NCBI GenBank assembly: GCA_015863195.1
Contig: JACBXO010000007.1
Coordinates: 62,001-126,000 of the forward strand
Source of the DNA: Aerococcaceae bacterium DSM 111022
GTDB taxonomy: Bacteria; Bacillota; Bacilli; Lactobacillales; Aerococcaceae
Direction of reading: 5' to 3'
DNA length: 64,000 bases
In this document: positions 27,580-35,280 of the stretch, one piece after another
Numbering within the stretch: position 1 is the stretch's first letter
How the letters are laid out: each line of letters begins with the position of its first letter
Notes under the pieces: model-generated
Databases searched by the model: none
The model's input: the letters and a program-made list of their open reading frames with translations, nothing else
Told to the model about the DNA's origin: nothing
Made by a program: the position numbers and the translations under genes

Positions 27580-27700
27580 TCTGATTGCAAAAATTGGGCA
27601 ATGGAGCTCCTTGTTCAGGGTCTGATGGTAAAATATTTGCAATGGCGGACTTTATCCCTAGGTTAATGGCACAATATCTGCAATCGCAAACCTTAAACCT
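27580..27700. repeat. Short 52/41-bp array with arms ATTGCAA / TTGCAAT
   Basis: TTGC-type arms begin at 27585, 27637 and 27678 (the last as CTGC; steps 52 and 41), with ATTGGGCAAT-like and CGCAAACC partners. It is weaker than the other arrays. Confidence 0.6.
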
Positions 27701-27790
27701 AAAAAGCTGACACAACTTCGAAAACACAACCAGTCCCACGCTAAACCCCACGTCAAACCTGCACCCATCAACAAACAGTGGGAAAAAAGA

Positions 27791-27893
27791 AATCAATTTC
27801 CTCAGAAATTGATGACCTCACTTAAAAGAAGCATTTCGCCAAAGGCCGAAATGCCTCCTCAACAAAAGGAAAAGGAGTCGCGCGAGCGACTCC
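27791..27893. repeat. Composite palindrome cassette A-B-C
   Basis: TCAATTTC/GAAATTGA (centre 27802.5), GCATTTCGCC with GGCCGAAATGC (27842.5) and GGAGTCGC/GCGACTCC (27883.5). Centres are 40 and 41 bases apart. Module B has a different arm sequence from the other loci but is still a strong palindrome. Confidence 0.85.
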
Positions 27894-28024
27894 ATATATT
27901 ATGAACTCTGATTCAAAAATTACACAACCCACACACAAATCTCTAATCAACCCCCACCCACATATTTTCTCTACGGGTTAGAATCTGAATTAATAAAACT
28001 CTTACTATCATTTTATACAAACTG

Positions 28025-28202
28025 AGCATATCGAAAAGACAAGGGCATTTATGCGCCATGAAATTTGGACGAACTAGCGTATTAGAAACTGTGCGAACGA
28101 AGTGAGCAACAGTTTCAATAGCTAGGAGAGTCTGAAGCTCTTCTGAAAGAGCGAAAGACGGTCCCATGGCAGCGATAAATGACCCTTGACTTGTAGATAT
28201 GC
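28025..28202. mobile_element. 178-bp MITE-like element with about 36-bp imperfect terminal inverted repeats
   Basis: The left end starts GCATATCG and the right end closes GATATGC. Between them the outer arms keep pairing: CAAGGGCATTTAT with ATAAATGACCCTTG, then GCCATG with CATGGC. Inside is a second dyad, CTAGCGTATTAGAAACTG with CAGTTTCAATAGCTAG. No transposase frame fits. It ends six bases from the stop of the binding-protein gene, so it may also act as its transcript end. It could be a structured RNA instead of a mobile element. Confidence 0.6.
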
Positions 28203-28207
28203 GAATC

Positions 28208-29176
28208 CTATTCCGGTAACTTAATCGAAGCTGGGTCTAGTCCTAGTGCTTCAGCATACTCCTCATTCACAATCAGCTCCAATACTTCGGCTTTTTCAAC
28301 TGGCATCTCACTTGGATTTACCCCTTCCTCATGAGCGCGAACCATCATACGTGCTGTTTGCTTTCCTAATTCATAATAATCCAAACCATAAGAAGCTAAA
28401 CCATTTTCGGCAATCATGTCATTTGAACCGCCAAAGATACCTAAGTTCGCTTCTTTGGCCATTTCACCAACTAAGCCCATTGAACTTGCCACTGTATTAT
28501 CAGTAGGGAGTAAAATAACATCTACTTCTGGTATTAAATTGCCCATCGAAGAGGCAATATCATTGGTTGTTGCAATTGTTTGTGTCACCATTTCTAAACC
28601 TTTTTCTCCCAAAATTTCTTCAAATGTGTCGACTTGATATTGGGCGTTAACTTCGCCGGCATTATATAAAACACCGACCGTCTTTACTTCGGGGGAAGTG
28701 GCCATCATTAATTCGATTTGTTCAGGAATTGGGCCAATGTTTGTTGTACCTGTGATATTGGCACCTGGCTCTTCGAAAGAATCAACAACACCAGCGCCGA
28801 GTGGGTCAGCAACTGACGTGAAGAAGATTGGGATATCTTGAGTGACATTGGCCAGGGCTTGAACAGCTGGTGTGGCAATGGCGAAAATATAATCATTGTC
28901 ACGCACTAACTGTTCAGAAATTGACTGCATATTACTTGTTTGGCCGTTGGCGTTTTGAATATTGATTTCAATATTTTCGCCGTCAACATAGCCAGCTTCT
29001 TCGAGTCCGTCAACGATTCCACGCACATTTTCATTTAATGAGCTATGTTCCATTGATTGTAAAATCCCGATATTGATTGTTTCTTGGGCTGATACAGAAA
29101 CAGGAGCAGTTGCTGGTGCTACTAAAGCGGCAGCACTAGCTGCTAAAGCCATTAATTTTACTAACTGTTTTTTCAT
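28208..29176 (-). CDS. TrpX-like ABC transporter substrate-binding protein
   Basis: A 322-residue exported binding protein of the ABC_sub_bind (TrpX) family, which serves uptake of aromatic amino acids or similar solutes. Recognisable blocks are I-N-I-G-I-L-Q, the late G-S-N-D-M-I-A-E-N-G and S-Y-G-L-D-Y-Y-E-L-G-K-Q-T-A. The N-terminus is a classical signal peptide ending V-S-A-Q, with no lipobox Cys, which is unusual for a Gram-positive binding protein. The permease and ATPase genes that normally follow trpX are absent; a repeat element stands there instead. Expression is under the leader-peptide attenuator at 29231-29447. Confidence 0.85.
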   Translation of the reverse strand: MKKQLVKLMALAASAAALVAPATAPVSVSAQETINIGILQSMEHSSLNENVRGIVDGLEEAGYVDGENIEINIQNANGQTSNMQSISEQLVRDNDYIFAIATPAVQALANVTQDIPIFFTSVADPLGAGVVDSFEEPGANITGTTNIGPIPEQIELMMATSPEVKTVGVLYNAGEVNAQYQVDTFEEILGEKGLEMVTQTIATTNDIASSMGNLIPEVDVILLPTDNTVASSMGLVGEMAKEANLGIFGGSNDMIAENGLASYGLDYYELGKQTARMMVRAHEEGVNPSEMPVEKAEVLELIVNEEYAEALGLDPASIKLPE

Positions 29177-29220
29177 GGTAAATTCTCCTTTTTAAAATCC
29201 GCATTAAATATAAATTACTT

Positions 29221-29261
29221 AAACACAACAAAACCTCAGCTAGATAAAATCTAACTGAGGT
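29221..29261 (-). terminator. Attenuator terminator of the binding-protein gene
   Basis: Read leftward, AACCTCAGTTAGAT (29261-29248) pairs with ATCTAGCTGAGGTT (29244-29231) and is followed by TTGTTGTGTT. It stands before the gene, not after it, so it must be conditionally avoided. Confidence 0.8.
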
Positions 29262-29397
29262 TAAATAACATGATAAAGAAATAATCTTATCAATCCCAGT
29301 TAGATTTCATCTAATGGGATCCACGCTAAATCAGGCTCCCTTTAGATACAAACGTTGTTTGCACACGTGTTTGTATCCAAAGTGAGGACACAAACAC
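29231..29397 (-). promoter_or_regulatory. Seven-segment RNA switch (leader attenuator)
   Basis: Seven segments can pair in a chain: 1 (29397-29386) with 2 (29378-29367); 2 with 3 (29353-29345); 3 (to 29337) with 4 (29320-29309); 4 with 5 (29305-29293); 5 (29305-29297) with 6 (29256-29248, perfect nine bases); and 6 with 7 (terminator). Each neighbour pair excludes the next. Segment 1 begins on the last base of the leader-peptide stop codon. A ribosome waiting at the stop would cover segment 1 and favour 2:3, 4:5 and 6:7 (off). A ribosome stalled at the Phe codons would leave 1:2, 3:4 and 5:6 (on). Confidence 0.7.
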
Positions 29398-29447
29398 TAT
29401 CTAAAGAAGCCAAAAAAGGCAATTGATAATGTCGTTAGTTTTAGCAT
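29397..29447 (-). CDS. Phenylalanine-rich leader peptide (16 aa)
   Basis: The peptide reads MLKLTTLSIAFFGFFR, with four Phe among the last six residues. AAGGAG stands eight bases before the ATG, and the frame starts about 30 bases after the promoter. It ends where RNA segment 1 begins. This is the layout of classical amino-acid attenuation leaders (pheA, trpE) and points to control of the TrpX-like gene by charged tRNA-Phe. Confidence 0.72.
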   Translation of the reverse strand: MLKLTTLSIAFFGFFR

Positions 29448-29478
29448 AAGAATATCTCCTTCTGATTTCGTTAAACAC

Positions 29479-29507
29479 ATTCTAATACAAATGCCATAAA
29501 AATGCAA
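29479..29507 (-). promoter_or_regulatory. Promoter of the leader and binding-protein transcript
   Basis: Leftward TTGCAT (29507-29502), 17 bases, TAGAAT (29484-29479). Confidence 0.7.
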
Positions 29508-29550
29508 TGTCTTTTTCATAAATACCAAAAAGATAATTAAAGCAGAAAGA

Positions 29551-29598
29551 TTGAAAACGTTTCACAAATGTGGTCTAATAGTAATATACACAAATGTG
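29551..29598 (+). promoter_or_regulatory. SDR promoter with paired CACAAATGTG operators
   Basis: TTGAAA (29551-29556), 17 bases, TCTAAT (29574-29579). The sequence CACAAATGTG occurs twice, at 29563-29572 between the boxes and at 29589-29598 just past the start, 26 bases apart. TTGAAAACGTTTCA at the -35 box is one base short of a cre (CcpA) site. An unidentified repressor with two sites, possibly plus catabolite control, is inferred. Confidence 0.65.
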
Positions 29599-29611
29599 AA
29601 GGAGAGATTTT

Positions 29612-30346
29612 ATGTCAAAACGTTTAGAAAATAAAGTAGCCATCATCACAGGTGGCGCGAGTGGTATTGGTGCGGCAGCAGTAAAATTATTTGCCCAAGA
29701 AGGTGCTAAAGTAATCATTGGTGACTTAAATGTTGAAGCAGGAGAAGCATTAGCAGCTGAATTCCCTGAATCAGTCACTTTTGTCAAACAAGATGTCGCT
29801 TCAGTTGAAGATTGGGAAAATATCCGCGACGTAGCGATCGAAAAATACGGCACAATCGATATCCTTCTTAACAATGCAGGTATCTCAGTTGCCAAATCAT
29901 TCTTCACAATGACAGTCGAAGAGTACCGCCGCATCGTTGAAATTAACCAAGTTTCGGTATTCTTAGGTATCCAAATTGTGGGTGCGGTTCTTAAAGAAAA
30001 AGGATCTGGTTCAATTGTTAACACTTCTTCACTAAACGGTCTAGTTGCAGGGGCAGTTGGTTACACAGATACAAAATTCGCCGTTCGTGGTATGACAAAA
30101 GCAGCTTCAGCTGAACTTGCACCACAAGGTGTCCGCGTCAACTCAATTCACCCAGGCGTTATCGAAACACCAATGACAATGCAAGGGGACGCAGTGGAAC
30201 AAATTACAGAATTCGCAAAAAGCATCCCAATGCGCCGCATGGCTCAACCTGAAGAAGTTGCCAACTTAATGCTATACTTAGCAAGCGACGAATCAAGCTA
30301 CTCAACAGGATCAGAATTTATCGTTGATGGTGGAATGAGCCAATAA
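29612..30346 (+). CDS. Short-chain dehydrogenase/reductase (SDR), alcohol dehydrogenase-like
   Basis: A 244-residue classical SDR. The cofactor loop is T-G-G-A-S-G-I-G, the structural motif is N-N-A-G, and catalytic Ser, Tyr and Lys are in V-N-T-S-S and Y-T-D-T-K. An Asp (I-I-G-D-L) at the end of strand 2 suggests NAD(H) preference. It resembles lactic-acid-bacterial R-specific alcohol dehydrogenases and 3-oxoacyl or glucose dehydrogenases; the substrate is uncertain. Ribosome site AAGGAGAGA. It is monocistronic and divergent from the attenuated binding-protein gene. Confidence 0.9.
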   Translation: MSKRLENKVAIITGGASGIGAAAVKLFAQEGAKVIIGDLNVEAGEALAAEFPESVTFVKQDVASVEDWENIRDVAIEKYGTIDILLNNAGISVAKSFFTMTVEEYRRIVEINQVSVFLGIQIVGAVLKEKGSGSIVNTSSLNGLVAGAVGYTDTKFAVRGMTKAASAELAPQGVRVNSIHPGVIETPMTMQGDAVEQITEFAKSIPMRRMAQPEEVANLMLYLASDESSYSTGSEFIVDGGMSQ

Positions 30347-30382
30347 TAATTTTTTAAAAGTATATTTCTGAGTTAAAGAAAT

Positions 30383-30400
30383 TAACTCCGATCGGAGTTA
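30383..30400. promoter_or_regulatory. Perfect 18-bp palindrome between SDR and ABC genes
   Basis: TAACTCCGATCGGAGTTA is fully self-complementary without a loop, so it looks like a dimeric protein site rather than a hairpin. It lies 37 bases after the SDR stop codon. Confidence 0.5.
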
Positions 30401-30461
30401 GTGGCATTGCTGTGATAAATTAGAAACAAGTTGCCAGAATTTTAAAACTAAATATAATTAT

Positions 30462-30494
30462 AAAAAGTACTTGCTTTTAGTGGGTACTTTTTTT
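30462..30494 (+). terminator. Terminator upstream of the ABC exporter operon
   Basis: AAAAAGTAC and GTACTTTTT arms around a 13-base loop, followed by further T. Confidence 0.8.
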
Positions 30495-30587
30495 ACTTTG
30501 AAAATCGTTTTCAAGGCTCTTAAAACTATCTTTACTAAAAAAAGAGGCTTATAATAGTAGATATAAAAGAAAAGAAAGGATTTGCGT

Positions 30588-32327
30588 ATGAAATATATTT
30601 GGAAATATTTGAAGCATTACCCGAAGCAATTAGTGGCAATTATTATAGCAACTGTATTTACTTCACTTGCGATTACGGGGATGCCGACGATGTTAGCGAG
30701 GATGATCGATGAGGCAATCATCCCGGGGGAAATTAATAAAATGTGGCCTTTTGTGGGGATCATGGTTTTAATTGTCCTACTAGGCTTTGCAGGGCGTGCG
30801 GTCCGTATGTATATGGTGGCTGACGTTGTTAATAATATGGTTAAGGATATGCGTAATGATTCTTATGATAAAATGATGCATTTATCGCACCATGAATTCC
30901 AGGAATTGGGTGTGCCGTCACTAACAAACCGTATTACAACTGACGCTTTTATGTTGTTACAATTTACGGAGATGACGTTAAAACAAGGGTTAATGGCGCC
31001 GATTATGTTAGTTGTAAGTTTCTTTATGATTTTCACGATGGCACCGGAATTAGGATGGAGAATTTCTCCGGCGATTCCTGTGTTAATTCTTTTTGTGACA
31101 TTTATTGCGCTTTCGTCGAAACCGTTATCGGAACGTCAACAAAAATTATTAGACTCGATTAACCGTATTTTACGTGAATCGATTACGGGGCTACGTGTTG
31201 TGCGAGCTTTTAACCGTGAATCTTTTTGGAATAAACGATTCAATTCAGCTAACGAGCCTTACCGTGACACGTCAATTAAATTACAACGTTTATTATCACT
31301 GACAATGCCAATGTTTGCGTTAATTTTAGATGTTGTGATTGTTGCTTTAATTTGGTTTGGTGCTGAAATGATTGACGTTGGAACGCTTCAAGTCGGGGAC
31401 TTAGTGGCCTTTATTGAATATGTATTCCAAGCGTTATTTTCAATGATGATTTTCGCTGGGGTATTTATGATGTATCCACGTGCTTCTGTTTCAGCAGGGC
31501 GTTTACAAGAAATTGAAGATCAAATTATCTCTGTTGAAAATCCAGAAAACCCGGTTCAAAATGTGCCCCGTGAAGGGACATTGGAATTCCGTAATGTTGA
31601 CTTTATGTATCCTGATGCGACAGAACCTGTTTTAGAAAACATTTCATTTGTTACAAAACCAGGTGAAACAACGGCATTTATTGGGTCAACAGGGTCAGGT
31701 AAATCAACGATTGTTAAATTAGTGCCACGTTTCTATGATGTTACTTCGGGTGAAATTTTAGTGAATGGGGTTAATATTAAAGATTATGATTTAGATGACT
31801 TAAGATCACGTATTGGTTTTACGCCGCAAAAAGCATTGCTTTTTAAAGGTAAAATTAGTGATAACTTACGTTATGGTAAATTTGACGCGGATGAAGGCGA
31901 AATGGAAACAGCAACCAATGTTGCGCAAGCGGGAGAATTTATTGGCCGCTTGCCAGAACGCTTTGATTCATTATTATCAGAAGGTGGTACAAACCTTTCC
32001 GGTGGACAAAAACAACGTCTATCGATTGCGCGTTCAATTATTGATGACCGTGAAATTTACATTTTCGACGACTCGTTCTCAGCATTAGACTACAAAACAG
32101 ATGCGAAAGTGCGTGCAGCGTTGAAAGAACAAACACAAGACGCATCGACAATTATCGTAGCGCAACGTGTGGGTACTATTATGAATGCAGACCAAATTAT
32201 TGTTTTAGATCATGGTAAAGTTTCTGCTATTGGTACGCACGAAGAATTACTGAAAAACTCAGATATTTACTACGAAATTGCGTCATCACAATTAAGTGAG
32301 GAGGAACTGAAAATTGAAGACAATTAA
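30588..32327 (+). CDS. Heterodimeric ABC exporter subunit with degenerate Walker B/H-loop (BmrC-like)
   Basis: A 579-residue half-transporter: six membrane helices (about 1-300) and a nucleotide-binding domain with Walker A G-S-T-G-S-G-K-S-T (near 367), signature L-S-G-G-Q (near 470) and Walker B I-F-D-D-S. The catalytic Glu after Walker B is Asp and the switch His is Gln (V-A-Q-R-V). This matches the non-hydrolysing site of asymmetric exporters such as BmrCD and TM287/288. The ATG at 30588 is preferred over the TTG at 30582 because of the spacing from GAAAGGA. It overlaps the partner gene by 14 bases. Likely a drug or lipid exporter. Confidence 0.93.
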   Translation: MKYIWKYLKHYPKQLVAIIIATVFTSLAITGMPTMLARMIDEAIIPGEINKMWPFVGIMVLIVLLGFAGRAVRMYMVADVVNNMVKDMRNDSYDKMMHLSHHEFQELGVPSLTNRITTDAFMLLQFTEMTLKQGLMAPIMLVVSFFMIFTMAPELGWRISPAIPVLILFVTFIALSSKPLSERQQKLLDSINRILRESITGLRVVRAFNRESFWNKRFNSANEPYRDTSIKLQRLLSLTMPMFALILDVVIVALIWFGAEMIDVGTLQVGDLVAFIEYVFQALFSMMIFAGVFMMYPRASVSAGRLQEIEDQIISVENPENPVQNVPREGTLEFRNVDFMYPDATEPVLENISFVTKPGETTAFIGSTGSGKSTIVKLVPRFYDVTSGEILVNGVNIKDYDLDDLRSRIGFTPQKALLFKGKISDNLRYGKFDADEGEMETATNVAQAGEFIGRLPERFDSLLSEGGTNLSGGQKQRLSIARSIIDDREIYIFDDSFSALDYKTDAKVRAALKEQTQDASTIIVAQRVGTIMNADQIIVLDHGKVSAIGTHEELLKNSDIYYEIASSQLSEEELKIEDN

Positions 32328-34119
32328 TACAAATTATATTTTTAAGCGTCTTTGGGGCTACATGTCACCGTATAAAGTTCGCTTCATCCTCGCCATGCTC
32401 GCAACAGTTGTCGCAATGGTTGCTAATGCCATCGAGCCATTTATTTTTGGTTTAGCGATTACTGAATTATCAAATAATGTGGTTGAAATTATTCAAGGCG
32501 TTCCTGGTGCCGGCGTTAACTTTGAATATATCGGACAAGTATTAATTTTATACTTCTTCCGTGGTTTAAGTTACATTTTAGGTACTTACTTTAGTAATGT
32601 TTTAATGGCAGAGGTGGTGCAATCATCCATCTACGATTTACGTTCTGACTTAGGTAACAAAGTTCACAAATTACCTGTCTCATATTTTGACAGTGAAGAA
32701 ACTGGGGACATTTTAGCTAAGATGACTAATGACGTTGACGCGATGGCAAACGCGATGCAACAAACATTCATCCAGGTCGTAAATGGCATCCTCGGCATTA
32801 CTTTTGCCCTAATTATGATGTTTTTAATCAACTGGAAGATTGCTTTGATTGTTGTGGTAATGATTCCTGTTTCGGCAGGGGTTGCTGCTTGGATGTCTAA
32901 AAAATCTCAACCTGCGTTCCACTTGCAGTCGGATAGTTTAGGGCATTTATTCGGATTCACTCAAGAGCAATTATCAGGATTTACCGAGATAAAAGTATAC
33001 GGTAAACAAGATGAATCGGTTGATGAATTTATCGCGCGTAATGAAAAACTGAGAGAACATGGTTTTAAAGCGTCGTTCCTTTCATCAATGATGATGCCAT
33101 TAATGGTTCTTATCTCTAACTCAACTTATGTTATCGCCGCTGTTGTGGGGACTTTCCAAGTTTTTGCTGGTTCATTATCAGTCGGTAACTTACAAGCGGT
33201 TGTGCAATATGTTAGCCAAATCAACCAGCCGGTTCAAACTTTAGCGCAATTAACCGGTATGGTTCAAGCCGCTTTAGCAGCAGGTAACCGTGTCTTTACG
33301 CTATTAGACGAGCCTGAAGAAGAGCAACGTGAAGTCACTGGCACTTTACCAGCGAAGGTAAATGGCGCAGTTGAGTTTGAAAATGTTCGCTTTGGCTATG
33401 ATAAAGAAAATCCATTAATGAAAGATATTTCATTTAGTGTTAATCCAGGTGATATGATTGCGGTTGTTGGGCCAACGGGTGCTGGTAAGACGACATTAAT
33501 TAACTTACTGATGCGCTTCTATGATATCGATAGTGGCTCAATCAAGATTGATGGTGTAGATACGAAAGATATTTCACGTCATGAATTGCGTAAACACTTT
33601 GGTATGGTTCTTCAAGATGCGTGGTTATATACGGATTCAATTATGGAGAACATTCGCTTTGGTGACTTAGATGCGACTGATTTAGATGTGCGTCGTGCCG
33701 CTCAAACAGCGAACGTTGACCACTTTATCAAAACACTGCCAAATGGTTATCAGATGGAAATCAACGAAGAGGCCAACAACGTCTCACTTGGTCAAAAACA
33801 ATTAATGACCATTGCGCGTGCAATCATCGCTGACCCAGACATTTTAATTCTTGATGAAGCTACTTCGTCTGTTGATACGCGTTTAGAAAAACTGATTCAA
33901 AGCGCAATGGACAAAGTAATGGAAGGCCGTACGTCATTCGTCATCGCCCACCGTTTATCAACCATTAAAAATGCCGACAAGATCCTCGTCATGGATCAAG
34001 GTAACATCATCGAACACGGAACCCACGACGAGCTCCTAGCAGCCGGCGGTTTCTATGCGGACCTATACAATTCGCAGTTTAATGAGGATACTCCGGCAGA
34101 GATTAATATGGCGTACTAG
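32314..34119 (+). CDS. Heterodimeric ABC exporter subunit with catalytic site (BmrD-like)
   Basis: A 601-residue partner subunit: six membrane helices, Walker A G-P-T-G-A-G-K-T-T (near 387), consensus Walker B L-I-L-D-E-A and switch His (I-A-H-R-L-S-T-I). Its own signature motif is degenerate (V-S-L-G-Q instead of L-S-G-G-Q). Together with the partner this gives one active and one inactive ATP site, the standard asymmetric design. The start is TTG, eight bases after GAGGAGGA inside the upstream gene. The last residues T-P-A-E-I-N-M-A-Y are encoded again at 34326-34355 (see findings). Confidence 0.93.
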   Translation: MKTINTNYIFKRLWGYMSPYKVRFILAMLATVVAMVANAIEPFIFGLAITELSNNVVEIIQGVPGAGVNFEYIGQVLILYFFRGLSYILGTYFSNVLMAEVVQSSIYDLRSDLGNKVHKLPVSYFDSEETGDILAKMTNDVDAMANAMQQTFIQVVNGILGITFALIMMFLINWKIALIVVVMIPVSAGVAAWMSKKSQPAFHLQSDSLGHLFGFTQEQLSGFTEIKVYGKQDESVDEFIARNEKLREHGFKASFLSSMMMPLMVLISNSTYVIAAVVGTFQVFAGSLSVGNLQAVVQYVSQINQPVQTLAQLTGMVQAALAAGNRVFTLLDEPEEEQREVTGTLPAKVNGAVEFENVRFGYDKENPLMKDISFSVNPGDMIAVVGPTGAGKTTLINLLMRFYDIDSGSIKIDGVDTKDISRHELRKHFGMVLQDAWLYTDSIMENIRFGDLDATDLDVRRAAQTANVDHFIKTLPNGYQMEINEEANNVSLGQKQLMTIARAIIADPDILILDEATSSVDTRLEKLIQSAMDKVMEGRTSFVIAHRLSTIKNADKILVMDQGNIIEHGTHDELLAAGGFYADLYNSQFNEDTPAEINMAY

Positions 34120-34355
34120 TTAATATATCTGGAGTTTGTTTTTAGGAATAGAAACTTGTTTTATTTCGCATGTGAGTCCGTAAGGCACTAAAGTGCCAAC
34201 GGTCTCAGCAACTAAATCTGCTAGGGATTGAATACCGCTTATATCATTAATAGTAGAGGTTTTAAAATCTAGATTTATCTTCGCATGTGAGTCCGTAAGG
34301 CACTAAAGTGCCAACGGTCTCAGCAACTCCGGCTGAGATTAATATGGCTTATTAG
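34090..34355. mobile_element. 236-bp insertion flanked by duplicated 3' end of the ABC gene
   Basis: 34090-34119 and 34326-34355 both encode T-P-A-E-I-N-M-A-Y-stop and differ only at silent third positions. Between them lie two copies (starting about 34166 and 34281, 115 apart) of a 46-bp sequence with nested arms GAG-CCGT-GGCACT / AGTGCC-ACGG-CTC. The second copy abuts the duplicated tail. This looks like an insertion at the gene end that supplied a replacement 3' end. Confidence 0.6.
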
Positions 34356-34378
34356 TATTAATATTAGTTTTATGAAGG

Positions 34379-34413
34379 TAGACTTATCACGAATTGTGAT
34401 AGGTCTATTTTTT
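34379..34413 (+). terminator. Terminator of the ABC exporter operon
   Basis: TAGACTTATCAC and GTGATAGGTCTA pair with one wobble and are followed by TTTTTT. Confidence 0.85.
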
Positions 34414-34431
34414 ATTTAAAAAATGTGTGGG

Positions 34432-34655
34432 GATGCTCCACTTCGATGCATGGGCGAGGAAATTTATTAGTTGATGCACCGATTTGGTGCATGAGCGAGG
34501 AAATTTATTAGTTGATGCACCGATTTGGTGCATGAGCGAGGAAATTTATTAGTTGATGCACCGATTTGGTGCATGAGCGAGGAAATTTATTAGTTGATGC
34601 ACCGATTTGGTGCATGGGCGAGGGAATTTATTAGTTATGCACCGATTTGGTGCAT
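34432..34655. repeat. 41-bp array with palindrome GATGCACC-GATTT-GGTGCAT
   Basis: GATGCACC begins at 34473, 34514 and onward at 41-base steps for about five units, each followed by GAGCGAGGAAATTTATTAGT. Since 41 is not a multiple of three, no frame stays open through it, which speaks against a coding origin. Confidence 0.95.
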
Positions 34656-34710
34656 GTATAAGAAAAAACTGTTGGTGTTGATGATATAGTTTGTACCATG
34701 GGAAGTTGAA

Positions 34711-35012
34711 GATGCAAAAAATTGCATCCCCGGGAGAAAAGACTGAGGAGAATGCACAACTCGTGCATCCTTATTTTTTATAAGGGTGGAGGATGCAAAA
34801 AATTGCATCCCCGGGAGAAAAGACAGAGGAGGATGCACAAGTCGTGCATCCTTATTTTTTATAAGGGTGGAGGATGCAAAAAATTGCATCCCCGGGAGAA
34901 AAGACAGAGGAGGATGCACAAGTCGTGCATCCTTATTTTTTACAAGGGTAGAGGATGCAAAAAAATGCATCCTCGTGAGAATTAACTGAGGAAGATGCAC
35001 AAATCGTGCATC
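34711..35012. repeat. 81-bp array of paired palindromes (GATGCA...TGCATC)
   Basis: GATGCAAAA begins at 34711, 34792, 34873 and 34954, every 81 bases. Each unit has a second palindrome, GATGCACAAGTCGTGCATCC, so palindromes fall about every 40 bases. The open frames on both strands (34635-35018 minus, 34722-34985 plus) are repeat readings without ribosome sites. Confidence 0.93.
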
Positions 35013-35025
35013 CTTCATCTAATCA

Positions 35026-35120
35026 TCAATTTCTTCAGAAATTGATTTCCTTTTGAGAAGATGCTTTTAGCTGGAGGCTAAAAGCTGCCTCATGAGTGAG
35101 GTCGAGTCGCATGGCGACTC
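35026..35120. repeat. Composite palindrome cassette A-B-C
   Basis: TCAATTTC/GAAATTGA (centre 35035.5), GCTTTTAGC/GCTAAAAGC (35074) and GAGTCGC/GCGACTC (35112), 38 bases apart. Confidence 0.85.
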
Positions 35121-35170
35121 TTCATTTTATCCCTAAGTAAGTTAAGAGATGATTGGTAGTTATTAGAGAA

Positions 35171-35280
35171 GAGAGACGAATCGTCTTAGTTCTGCTTTGA
35201 TAATTAGAGAAGAGAGACGAATCGTCTTAGTTCTGCTTTGGTAATTAGAGAAGAGAGACGAATCGTGCTAGTCCGCACTA
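35171..35280. repeat. 41-bp array with palindrome GACGAATCGTC
   Basis: GAGAGACGAATCGT begins at 35171, 35212 and 35253, exactly 41 bases apart. The stretch 35280-35547 behind it shows no gene. Confidence 0.9.

Noticed and set aside
27943-28167. 74-residue leftward frame behind the binding-protein gene
   Set aside because: It lies inside the 178-bp inverted-repeat element and has no ribosome site or recognisable domain.
29231-29400. T-box riboswitch before the TrpX-like gene
   Set aside because: AGCGTGGATCCC faintly resembles the T-box sequence, but there is no long Stem I with a specifier loop, and the terminator does not overlap it. The leader peptide explains the region better.
34635-35018. 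127-residue repeat protein, and frames opposite to it
   Set aside because: These arise from the 81-bp array (27 codons); no ribosome site.
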